Shown piece after piece: positions 27,665 to 37,400 of a stretch of 64,000 bases of DNA; the stretch's first letter is position 1; each line of letters begins with the position of its first letter. Position numbers and translations under genes: made by a program. The notes below the pieces were generated by a model. That model ran no database searches. It worked only from the letters and a program-made list of their open reading frames with translations, and was not told the origin of the DNA. Source of the stretch: Neorhizobium galegae (lineage in GTDB: Bacteria; Pseudomonadota; Alphaproteobacteria; Rhizobiales; Rhizobiaceae). The stretch lies in NCBI RefSeq assembly GCF_021391675.1, contig NZ_CP090095.1, positions 4,377,001-4,441,000 of the forward strand, read 5' to 3'.

Positions 27665-28669
27665 ATGTTTGGCTTCCTTTTACGGCGTATTGCCGTGTTG
27701 ATCCCGACTTTCATCGGGGTCTCGATCATTGCCTTTTCATTTATCCGACTTCTGCCGGGTGATCCGGTCGCACTTCTCTCGGGCGAACGCGTCATGTCGC
27801 CGGAGCGGCATGCCCAGATCAGTGCCCAGCTCGGCTTGGATCGGCCGCTGGTCGTCCAGTATTTCGATTATCTCGGCGGCGTGCTGACCGGCGATTTCGG
27901 GTCGTCGATCGTGTCCAAGAAGCCGATCCTCGACCAGTTCTGGGCGCTGTTTCCGGCGACCGTGGAGCTTTCCTTCTGTGCCATCGTCATCGCCATCGCG
28001 CTCGGCATTCCGGCCGGCGTGATCGCCGCGATCAAGCGCGGCTCGATCTTCGACCAGGGGCTGATGGGCATTGCGCTTGTCGGTTATTCGATGCCGATCT
28101 TCTGGTGGGGCCTGCTGCTCATCATCCTCTTTTCCGGCACCCTGCAATGGTTCCCGGTTTCCGGCCGCATCTCGCTGATGTTCTTCTTCCCGCCGGTCAC
28201 CGGCTTCATGCTGATCGATTCGCTGCTGTCGGGACAGAAGGGCGCCTTCGCCTCGGCGATCAGCCATCTTGCCCTGCCGTCGATCGTGCTTGCGACCATT
28301 CCGCTCGCGGTCATCGCCCGCCAGACGCGTTCCGCCATGCTGGAAGTGCTCTCGGAAGACTACGTCCGCACCGCCCGCGCCAAGGGCCTCTCGCCCTTCC
28401 GCGTCGTCGGCATCCATGCGCTCCGCAACGCCATGATCCCGGTCATCACCACGATCGGCCTGCAGATCGGCGTCATGCTCGCCGGCGCCATTCTGACCGA
28501 GACGATCTTCTCCTGGCCGGGCATCGGCAAATGGATGGTCGACAGCGTCTTCCGCCGCGACTACGCCGTCATCCAGGGCGGCCTGCTCCTGATCGCGGCC
28601 ATCATCATGTTCGTCAATCTCGTCGTTGATCTGCTCTACGGCCTGATCAATCCCAGAATCCGACACTGA
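27665..28669 (+). CDS. dppB: Dipeptide ABC transporter permease
   Basis: A 334-residue inner-membrane permease. The N-terminal helix with LLRRIAVLIPTFIGVS and FIRLLPGDP is the standard DppB/OppB opening. The cytoplasmic EAA loop that docks the ATPase is DYVRTARAKGLSPFRVVGIHALRNA (about 235-260). Six membrane helices are predicted, and the protein ends in NPRIRH as usual for DppB. GAAGG precedes the ATG by about six bases. First of four tightly packed permease/ATPase genes. Confidence 0.93.
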   Translation: MFGFLLRRIAVLIPTFIGVSIIAFSFIRLLPGDPVALLSGERVMSPERHAQISAQLGLDRPLVVQYFDYLGGVLTGDFGSSIVSKKPILDQFWALFPATVELSFCAIVIAIALGIPAGVIAAIKRGSIFDQGLMGIALVGYSMPIFWWGLLLIILFSGTLQWFPVSGRISLMFFFPPVTGFMLIDSLLSGQKGAFASAISHLALPSIVLATIPLAVIARQTRSAMLEVLSEDYVRTARAKGLSPFRVVGIHALRNAMIPVITTIGLQIGVMLAGAILTETIFSWPGIGKWMVDSVFRRDYAVIQGGLLLIAAIIMFVNLVVDLLYGLINPRIRH

Positions 28670-28695
28670 TCCGGCATCAAGAAGGAGAAAATCCC

Positions 28696-29613
28696 GTGGC
28701 CGATACCACTATTACCAAGATTGCCGAACCGGTTTCCAGCGCCGCGATGCGCCGCCAGATGCTCCGCGAGTTCTGGTTCTACTTTGCCGAAAATCGCGGC
28801 GCCGTTCTGGGCCTCATCGTTTTCGTGTGCCTCGTCGTCGTGGCGATCTTCGCGTCGTTCATCGCCCCGCATTCGCCGTTCGAACAGTATCGCGGTTTCG
28901 CCCTGCTTCCGCCGGCCTGGGCCGAGGGCGGCAACCCGTCCTATCTGCTCGGCACCGATCCTGTCGGCCGCGATATCCTGTCCCGCCTGATCTATGGCGC
29001 GCAGTATTCGCTGTTCATCGGCGTCTTCGTGACGACGCTGTCGCTCACCGGCGGCATCATCGTCGGCCTGATCGCCGGTTATTACCGCGGCTGGATCGAT
29101 ACGGTCATCATGCGCCTGATGGACATCATCCTCGCCTTCCCGTCGCTGCTGCTCGCCCTCGTGCTCGTCGCGATCCTCGGCCCGAGCCTGACCAACGGCA
29201 TGATCGCCATCGCGCTTACCCTGCAGCCGCATTTCGTGCGCCTCACTCGCGCCGCCGTGATGGCCGAAAAGACCCGCGACTACGTGACCGCCGCAAGGCT
29301 TGCCGGCGCCGGCCCGCTGCGCCTGATGTTCCGCACCATCCTGCCGAACTGCACCGCGCCGCTGATCGTCCAGGCAACGCTCTCCTTCTCGAACGCCATC
29401 CTCGATGCCGCCGCCCTCGGCTTCCTCGGCATGGGCGCCCAGCCGCCGGCACCGGAATGGGGCACGATGCTTGCCGAAGCGCGTGAATTCATCCTGCGCG
29501 CCTGGTGGGTCGTCACCTTCCCCGGCGTCGCCATTCTCGTCACCGTTCTCGCCATCAACCTGATGGGCGACGGCCTGCGCGATGCGCTCGACCCGAAACT
29601 GAAGAGGTCCTGA
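28696..29613 (+). CDS. dppC: Dipeptide ABC transporter permease
   Basis: A 305-residue inner-membrane partner of DppB. It has the family N-terminal helix (GAVLGLIVFVCLVVVAIF), LLGTDPVGRDILSRLIYG and an EAA loop (DYVTAARLAGAGPLRLMFR). It ends GDGLRDALDPKLKRS, typical of DppC. The start is a GTG at 28696 with AAGGAG about nine bases upstream and a 26-bp gap after dppB. Confidence 0.93.
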   Translation: MADTTITKIAEPVSSAAMRRQMLREFWFYFAENRGAVLGLIVFVCLVVVAIFASFIAPHSPFEQYRGFALLPPAWAEGGNPSYLLGTDPVGRDILSRLIYGAQYSLFIGVFVTTLSLTGGIIVGLIAGYYRGWIDTVIMRLMDIILAFPSLLLALVLVAILGPSLTNGMIAIALTLQPHFVRLTRAAVMAEKTRDYVTAARLAGAGPLRLMFRTILPNCTAPLIVQATLSFSNAILDAAALGFLGMGAQPPAPEWGTMLAEAREFILRAWWVVTFPGVAILVTVLAINLMGDGLRDALDPKLKRS

Positions 29614-29615
29614 TC

Positions 29616-30469
29616 ATGGCGCTCTTGCAAATCGACAACCTCACCGTCGAATTCGAAACCGCAACCGGCTGGTTCCGCGCCGTCGACGGCGTTTCCATCT
29701 CGGTCGAAAAGGGCGAGGTCCTGGCAATCGTCGGCGAATCCGGCTCCGGCAAGTCCGTCGCCATGCTGGCCGTCATGGGCCTGCTTCCCTGGACCGCCAA
29801 GATCACCGCCGACCGCATGCTCTTCGAGGGTCGCGACATCCAGAACATCAGCCCGGCCGAGCGCCGCAAGCTGATCGGCAAGGATATCGCGATGATCTTC
29901 CAGGAGCCGGTCGCCAGCCTCAACCCGTGCTTCACGGTCGGCTTCCAGATCGAGGAAGTGCTGCGCATCCATCTCGGCCTTGACGGCAAGGCTCGTCGCG
30001 CCCGCGCCATCGAACTGTTCAACCAGGTCGGCCTGCCCAACCCGGAAGAGCGGCTGAACCACTTCCCGCACCAGATGTCCGGCGGCCAGTGCCAGCGCGT
30101 GATGATCGCGATCGCGATCGCCTGCAATCCGAAACTGCTGATCGCGGACGAACCGACCACCGCGCTCGACGTGACGATCCAGAAGCAGATTCTCGACCTG
30201 ATCATGGCGCTGCAGGCGAAGAACGGCATGGGCCTGATCATGATCACCCATGACATGGGCGTCGTCGCCGAGACCGCCGACCGCGTCGTCGTGCAGTACA
30301 AGGGCCGCAAGATGGAGGAGGCCGACGTGCTCTCCCTCTTCGAAAACCCGAAGAGCAACTACACCAAGGCGCTGCTGGCGGCCCTGCCGGAAAACGCAAC
30401 CGGCGACCGCCTCACCACCGTTTCCGCCTTCTTCGACGGCAATCCGGAACCCGCGCCGGAGGCACGCGC

Positions 30470-30473
<4 letters not shown>
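29616..30473 (+). CDS. dppD: Dipeptide ABC transporter ATP-binding protein
   Basis: A 285-residue ABC ATPase with Walker A GESGSGKS, Q-loop FQEPVASLNP, signature MSGGQCQRVMIAIAIA and Walker B LLIADEPTTALD. The ATG at 29616 follows the dppC stop by two bases with AGAGG upstream; the open frame extends further left but only as an overlap with dppC. The protein is about 40 residues shorter than E. coli DppD. It ends soon after the switch region and lacks the cysteine-containing oligo_HPY tail. The neighbouring dppF overlaps it by four bases (ATGA). Confidence 0.92.
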
Positions 30474-31324
<851 letters not shown>

Positions 31325-31412
31325 GCGCCCTTGGAAGCGACCGCATCATGCTTTCCGAAAAGCTGATTTTCGGGTGGGGTCGTGAGGCGATTTGAGAGAG
31401 GCCGTGCCCCGT

Positions 31413-31715
31413 CATACCCCCCTCTGCCCTGCCGGGCATCTCCCCCTCAAGGGGCAGGGCAATCGCATATGAGGATGTATGGCGGCGCGGCATTTCTTAA
31501 CCCTCCCCCTTGTGGGGAGGGTGGCCGGCAGGCGGGAGGGGTCTTGAGGCGGAATGAAGTCCCCTCCCCAACCCCTCCCCACAAGGGGGAGGGGCTCCAC
31601 GCGCCGCCTCGTATCCCCTATCTGATTGCCCCGCTCTAGGGGATGAGGCCCGATCCAGCGAAGCCGGAGCGATCGATCGCAGTGCCGAACGTCCGGCAGG
31701 GCAGAGGGGGGTATG
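31413..31715. repeat. Rhizobial intergenic mosaic element bounded by 23-bp inverted repeats
   Basis: The terminal arms 31413-31435 and 31693-31715 are exact reverse complements over 23 bases (starting catacccccctctg). Inside are GC-rich palindromes with the core CCCCTTGTGGGG (around 31503-31521) and an opposite copy CCCCACAAGGGGG (around 31577-31592). The layout matches composite palindromic intergenic elements (RIME/mosaic type) described in rhizobia and agrobacteria. There is no coding capacity and no transposase. Confidence 0.75.
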
Positions 31716-32123
31716 GCGGGGAATACCGTCCAATGCTGTCTTTTGGTGTTTGCCCGTGGACAGTTCATCGTCCCCCTTCCAGCATCTCCAACGACTTAAC
31801 CGCGTCATCATCCCCGCCCTCCCAACTCATGCCTACAATCCTCCCGCTTCCGTCGCCGGAGTGTTTCGCGAGACGTTCGCGGGCAGGCGGGAGCCGGCGC
31901 TTTCATCGGAACCGTAACGTGCGGGGACGGTGGAAGAGGTGAAAGTCATGGAGTGCTCGTCGAAAGGCAAGCCTTCCTATCAAGCCTCCCCCTGGCCACC
32001 GGGCCGGGTTCGGATTGGCCGTGCAAGTGGCAAAGTTTCCCGAAAGGAAGCCGCGAACAAAGCCACGCAGCGAGGCGAGATGATCACCTGTAGGGGCCGG
32101 AAGCCTCGAGAGAACGCCGAAGG

Positions 32124-32179
32124 CCACGCGAATGCGGAGCCACCATTAAAAAATCAATCGAGGTTCCGCATTCGTGTGG
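32124..32179. repeat. 15-bp inverted repeat with AT-rich spacer
   Basis: The arms 32124-32138 (ccacgcgaatgcgga) and 32165-32179 pair at 14 of 15 positions across a 26-base spacer that contains a short A-run. It could be a transcribed hairpin or a remnant of another mosaic repeat. Confidence 0.55.
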
Positions 32180-32348
32180 GCTCTCCGATCTTTGAAAAGC
32201 CACGGCAGGAGACTGCGCGGGCTCCAAAGTGTTGGCCGAAGGCCGGAAATCGAGACCATCGGGCTCCGGAGATCCGTCACGGGGATCCGGCATCGCGTCT
32301 GCGGCGCGAAAGAGTTTGGGGCAGCAGCAGCCAAGATCTTCGCCGCCC

Positions 32349-34430
32349 CTATTCCACGAAAACCCTGACACTGGCGGCGCGACCGGCGGCGTCGATCACG
32401 GTCAGCGTCGAATAACCCGCGCCATCCGGCGTCCATTCACTGGTGCGGCGACGGGACAGCTCGCTGAGCGGCTTGCCGTTGGCAAGCCACCGGAACGGCG
32501 CACGGCCGCCCTGAAGCTTCAACACAAGCGGCGAAATATCTCCCGATTGCGCGCCGAGATCGACGCGCGCGCCTTCCGGCGGGTAGACGATCTGCGGCGC
32601 CGGCTCTCGCGTCGAGGCGGAAACAAGCCCGCTCGCGGTCATCGAGAAACGCCTCTGGCTGATCGGCAGCTCGGCCTGCGCAATGCGGACGGCGCCCGAT
32701 GGCGCCGACGGCAGCGGCGTGATCGGCACGCCGGATTTCGAAAAGGCCTCGAACAGGATCGGTGCCGCCGTCTGGTAACCCGCAATGCCCGGCACTGCTC
32801 CGTTATCCGGCCGTCCAACCCAGACGCCCAGGACGTAGCGCCCGTCGAAGCCGACCGACCAGGCATCACGATAGCCGTAGCTCGTGCCGGTCTTGTAGGC
32901 GATGCCGAGCCGGCGGCTGCCTTGCGGCGGCAGGACGTCCGAGAGAATGTCGGCGACGTTCCACACCGCCTGCGGCTCCAGCAGCGGTTCGCCGTCGATC
33001 ATGCTGGGCTGATCCTCGATACCATTGCCGATCCGCATCGGATTGCCGCGATTGGCGAGCGCCGCATAGGCCTGCACCAGATCCTTGAGCGTAATCCCGA
33101 CACCGCCGAGACCGATCGCAAGACCCGGCGCCTCGTTCGCCGGCAGGACCGGCCGCACATCGGCACGGCGGAAACGGATCATCAGCCGCGACGGGCCGAC
33201 GGCATCCAGCAGCCGCACCGCCGGCACATTGAGCGACAGCTGCAGCGCTTGCCGGACGCTGACATCGCCCTGATAGGTCATGTCGAAATTTTTCGGCCGA
33301 TAACCGAAGAAATCCGCCGGCCGATCCTCGATGATCGTTTCCTGCGAAACCAGTCCCTGCTCGAAGGCGAGGCCATAGATGAACGGCTTCAGCGTCGAGC
33401 CCGGCGAGCGGTTGACCCGCGTCATGTCCACCCAGCCGGAGCGGCTCGCATCGAAATAATCGGCCGAACCGACCTCGCCGACGATCGCACCGGTGGTGAT
33501 GTCTGCCATCACCATGGCAACGGAAACCTTAGGGCTGAGCTTCACCGAAGCTTCCCTCGCGACCTGCTCCAGCCCCTGCTGGATGTTGCGTTTCAGCGTC
33601 GTCTTATGCTGCTCGATCTTCGGCTGTTTGCGGATCGCCGCTTCGGCGAGATGCGCAGCATAGGCCGGCAATTGCAGGCGGCGCCTCGGGATACCTTCGC
33701 CCACCGCCCGCTCCGCCTCGCCATCGCCAGTGACGGCGGCGACAGCCGAACGCATCAGCACCCGCTCGCGAGCCGCCTGTGCAATCTTGAAATGCCGGTC
33801 CGGCCGCCGGCCTTCCGGCGATTGCGGCAGGGCGACGAGAAGGGCTGCTTCCGCCACCGTCAGCCGCCGGGGTTCCTTGCCGAAATAGGCAAGGCTCGCA
33901 GCCCGCACGCCCTCCAGATTGCCGCCATAGGGCGCATGGGTCAGGTAGAGTTCGAGGATTTCCTGCTTGGACAGCCGCCGCTCGATCTGCACGGCGCGGA
34001 CGAGCTGGCGGAGTTTGGCTGCGACCGACCGGCTCTCGCGCGGTTCGATCAGCCGCGCCACCTGCATCGACAGCGTCGAAGCACCCGAGACCACATGGCC
34101 ATTGGTGACGAGTTGCAGCACGGCACGGCCGAGTGCCCAAGGGTCGACGCCGGCATGCTCGTAGAAACGCTGGTCCTCATAGGCGACCAGCATTTTGAGG
34201 AACCGCGGATCGACATTCTCGACCGTCGTGCGAAGCCGCCAGCGGCCTTCCGGCGTCGCAAACGCACGCAGCAGCTCGCCATCCGCATCCAGCACTTCGG
34301 TGGAAACCACCCGCGCCCTTTCGAGCGGCGGCGGATAGGCCCTGTCGGCCGCTTCAAGACCGACGATCAGCCCCGCCGCAGTGACGAGGCCGATCACCAG
34401 ACCGATCGAAAGTTTCCACCTGAGCTTCAT
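32349..34430 (-). CDS. pbpC: Penicillin-binding protein 1C (peptidoglycan glycosyltransferase/transpeptidase)
   Basis: A 693-residue bifunctional class A PBP anchored by one N-terminal helix (about 8-25). The GT51 domain has catalytic E85 in AYEDQRFYEHAG, plus GASTLSMQVARL and RKx-type downstream motifs. The transpeptidase has SxxK at S345 (SPGSTLKP), SxN in LSLNVPAV and KTG in AYKTGTSYGYRD. The C-terminal about 90 residues form the PBP1C-specific domain (BiPBP_C; APFRWLANGKPL). It starts 16 bp after the alpha-2-macroglobulin stop. The pair is conserved in many proteobacteria (E. coli yfhM-pbpC), where the two are thought to protect and repair the cell wall. Confidence 0.95.
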   Translation of the reverse strand: MKLRWKLSIGLVIGLVTAAGLIVGLEAADRAYPPPLERARVVSTEVLDADGELLRAFATPEGRWRLRTTVENVDPRFLKMLVAYEDQRFYEHAGVDPWALGRAVLQLVTNGHVVSGASTLSMQVARLIEPRESRSVAAKLRQLVRAVQIERRLSKQEILELYLTHAPYGGNLEGVRAASLAYFGKEPRRLTVAEAALLVALPQSPEGRRPDRHFKIAQAARERVLMRSAVAAVTGDGEAERAVGEGIPRRRLQLPAYAAHLAEAAIRKQPKIEQHKTTLKRNIQQGLEQVAREASVKLSPKVSVAMVMADITTGAIVGEVGSADYFDASRSGWVDMTRVNRSPGSTLKPFIYGLAFEQGLVSQETIIEDRPADFFGYRPKNFDMTYQGDVSVRQALQLSLNVPAVRLLDAVGPSRLMIRFRRADVRPVLPANEAPGLAIGLGGVGITLKDLVQAYAALANRGNPMRIGNGIEDQPSMIDGEPLLEPQAVWNVADILSDVLPPQGSRRLGIAYKTGTSYGYRDAWSVGFDGRYVLGVWVGRPDNGAVPGIAGYQTAAPILFEAFSKSGVPITPLPSAPSGAVRIAQAELPISQRRFSMTASGLVSASTREPAPQIVYPPEGARVDLGAQSGDISPLVLKLQGGRAPFRWLANGKPLSELSRRRTSEWTPDGAGYSTLTVIDAAGRAASVRVFVE

Positions 34431-34446
34431 CTGGGCGAGCTGCCGC

Positions 34447-37400
34447 TTACTGGGCGGCCAGCACCTCCATCTTGCCCATTGCGGTACGGGCTGAGAACTG
34501 CGGACGGTACATGTCCTCGACCTGGGCAGCCGGATGATCGTAGACGCCGGGGGTTACGGCGCGGACCACATAGGCAAGCGTGATCTCGCGGTTGTCGCCG
34601 GCGCTCCGGTCGAAGGCCGCGACGAAACGGTCGTTGCGGAACTCGGTGTGGGCCGCCTGCACTTCCTCGATCCAATCGAAGTTCGTAAGGCTCGCGCTGT
34701 TGACGATGCTCGGATTGTCGATCTCGAAACCGGCCGGCAGAAGGTCGGTAACGACGATGCGCGACGGCCAGCTATTGCTCTCGGTGATCGTGATCACCGC
34801 GACATAACGCTGGTTCTGCTGCGCTTCGCTGACATTGGCCTCCTCGCCGTCCATCGAATAGTAGGTGCGGGTGATCTGGAAACCGTCGCCACCGGCCGGC
34901 AGCGGCTGAGCCGGGGCCGCGACCGTGGTGATCGAGGCCGACAGCGGATCGGCGCTGTTGTTCTTGACGGTCAGCGGATGGCCGATCAGCGCATCGCCGG
35001 TCATCTGCGACATCAGCGTGCCGCGATGATCGGCACCGTTGACCTGCAGGCGCAGACCGTCGTCACCATTCTGCAGCGCGCGGGCGGCGAGCAGCATCCA
35101 GGTCTGTTCCTGGGTGCTGGTATATTTCTTCTGCCCCCATTCCTTGGCGACGATGGTGGCAAGCGCCGGAACGATCGGCGGCACCGGACGGCTTTCGGCG
35201 GCAAGCGCCAGGACCGCGGCACCGTCACGCAAGGACGAGCCATAATCCGAACGCGACAGGCTGACCCGGTGGATCTGCGCGTCCTGCGACATCTGCAGCG
35301 AGGCCGCGAAGATATTCCGCGACCGCTGGGCATCGCCGTAAAGTGCCAGCGCCGCAGCAATATGCGCCTTGGCGAGCGGCGTCGGGAAGTCGTTCAGCAT
35401 TGTATCGGCGTAATAGCGCAGGTCGCTGATCGCGGCCTTTCGGTTGCGGGCGAGCACATAGAACGCATAGGCGATCTCGTTGCCCTGATCCTTGACGTTG
35501 TTGGTGAAGCCGAGCGAGTTCTGCAGGCTGTCGAGGGCCTGGACGAGCGCCTGTTCCGGCACGTCGTAGCCCTGCTCGCGGGCCCGGCTGAGGAAGTCGC
35601 TCACGTAGGAATCGAGCCAAAGATCGCCGCCGCCCGGGCCCCAGAGGCCGAAACTGCCGGCCGAGGACTGGTAGGACAGCACGCGATAGATCGCATCCTG
35701 GACCCGCTTCTTGACCTCCGTATCGTCGGCAAGGCCGTTCTGCACCGCCATCTGGCTGAGATAGAGGAGCGGCAACGCGCGGCTGGTCGTCTGTTCGGCG
35801 CATCCATAGGGATACCGGCTGAGGCTCATCAGCAGTGCCGGAATATCGAAGGCGGTGGAGCGGCTGACATTCACGCTGATCGAGGCGCCCGGCAGGATGC
35901 TGTCCGCGAGCAGGTTGGCATCGACCGTCACGCTGGCGCCCGGTTTCAGCTCGACGAGCCGCTGTTGGGTGATCGGCATCGCGGCCGGCCGCACGGGAAT
36001 ATCGAGCACCTGGTCGAGCGACATGCCAGACGCATTCGAAAGGCGGACCGAAATCGACCCGTCGCCCGGTTCGACACCGCGAAGCGCAAGCGTGACATCC
36101 GACTTGCCGCCGGCGGCGAGCGTTATCTTCCCGGTCCCCTTCTGATCGACGGCGACCGGTCTGTTGGTGGTGATGGCAAGCTGGTAGTCGCCAGCCGGCG
36201 CATCGGTATTGGCGATGTCGAGCCTGAGATTGGTCTGGTCGCCAGGCGCCAGGAAGCGCGGCAGGCTGGCAGTCACCACGACCGGATCGCGGATCACCAC
36301 ATCCTTGACGCCATGCCCGACGCCGGTCTTCGACCAGGCGACCGCCATGACGCGCGCCGTGCCGTTGAACTGCGGAATGTCGAAGGAGACATTCGCCTTG
36401 CCCTGCGCATCGAGCTTCACCGGACCTGAGAAGAAGGCGATCAGCTTTTCCTTGGGCGGGCTGCTCTGCAGCGCCGTGCTGCCGCCGTCGCCGCCGGTGC
36501 GCAACCGCCCGGTGGCTCCGAGCGAACCGTCGATCAGACGGCCATAGAGGTCACGGATTTCGAGGCCGAGGCGGCGCTGGCCAAAATACCAGTCGTCCGG
36601 CGCCGGAGGCTGGTATCGCGTCAGATTGAGAATGCCGACATCCACCGCGGCAACGGTCACATAGGCGTCCTCATTGGCGCCTGCTCCGGCAACCTGCAGC
36701 GAGATGTTGAGCGGCTGGCGCGGCAGCGTCTTTTCCGGCGCGGTGATCGACACCTGTAGATCGCGGCTTTCGGGATCGACCTTCAGCCAGGTGACGCCGA
36801 TGGCGCGCATCGGCATGCGGCTTTCCTGCGCCTGGCCGGGACGATAAAGCGTCGCGGTCACATAGGAACCGGCGCCCCAGGCCGCGGTGACGGGGATCTC
36901 CACCTCACCGCCATCTGCGCCGATGCTCGCGGTCTTGACCGCAATCAGGCTCTCGGAACCCGACGTGATCATCAGCTCACCGGCATATCGCGACGAGATC
37001 TTGAGCTTGGCCGTCTCGCCGACCTTGTAGCTCTGCTTGTCCAGTGCGATTTCCAGCGCATCCGGGGTTTCGGTCGAGGTCGCGGTCACGAACCAGCCGG
37101 CATCGAATTCGACGCTGGACGTGGGTCCGCCGATATCGGCAGTTTCGACCTCGAGCCGGTAGCGGCCCCACTTGACCGGAACGGAAACCTTGCCGCCATC
37201 GGCGGTGACATTCACCGTGCCGTTGGCAGCCTGGCTGGTGCGGGTCACCGGCTCATATCGCCAGGACGAACCGTCGCGATACCACTGGTAATCGCGATCG
37301 ATCTTGATCAGCTTCCAGGGCAGGTTCTGCACCGCCTGCTTCTTGCCGGCCGCGTCCACCATGATCACGGTGAAATTGCCGACCGAATTCTCGCCGAGAT

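Larger units (their letters stand above)
31325..32348. other. 1-kb gene-free region with nested palindromic repeats
   Basis: This stretch between dppF and pbpC has several open frames but none with a recognisable domain or good ribosome site. Their translations are rich in Arg, Pro and Ser, as expected of repeat DNA. Near its left end a short hairpin (ccgaaaa-gctga-ttttcgg, 31355-31373) resembles small palindromes common in rhizobial intergenic DNA and may help end the dpp transcript. The larger repeats are listed separately. From 31720 to 32120 nothing clear is seen. Confidence 0.55.

Noticed and set aside
25705..27795. 696-codon minus-strand frame across dppA
   Set aside because: Antisense to a clear binding protein; no coherent domain.
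31413..31715. Insertion sequence
   Set aside because: Terminal inverted repeats are present but there is no transposase frame and no flanking target duplication that I can see.
31930..32415. 161-codon frame in the repeat-rich gap
   Set aside because: Low-complexity Arg/Lys/Pro translation over repeat DNA, overlapping the pbpC 3' end; no family likeness.
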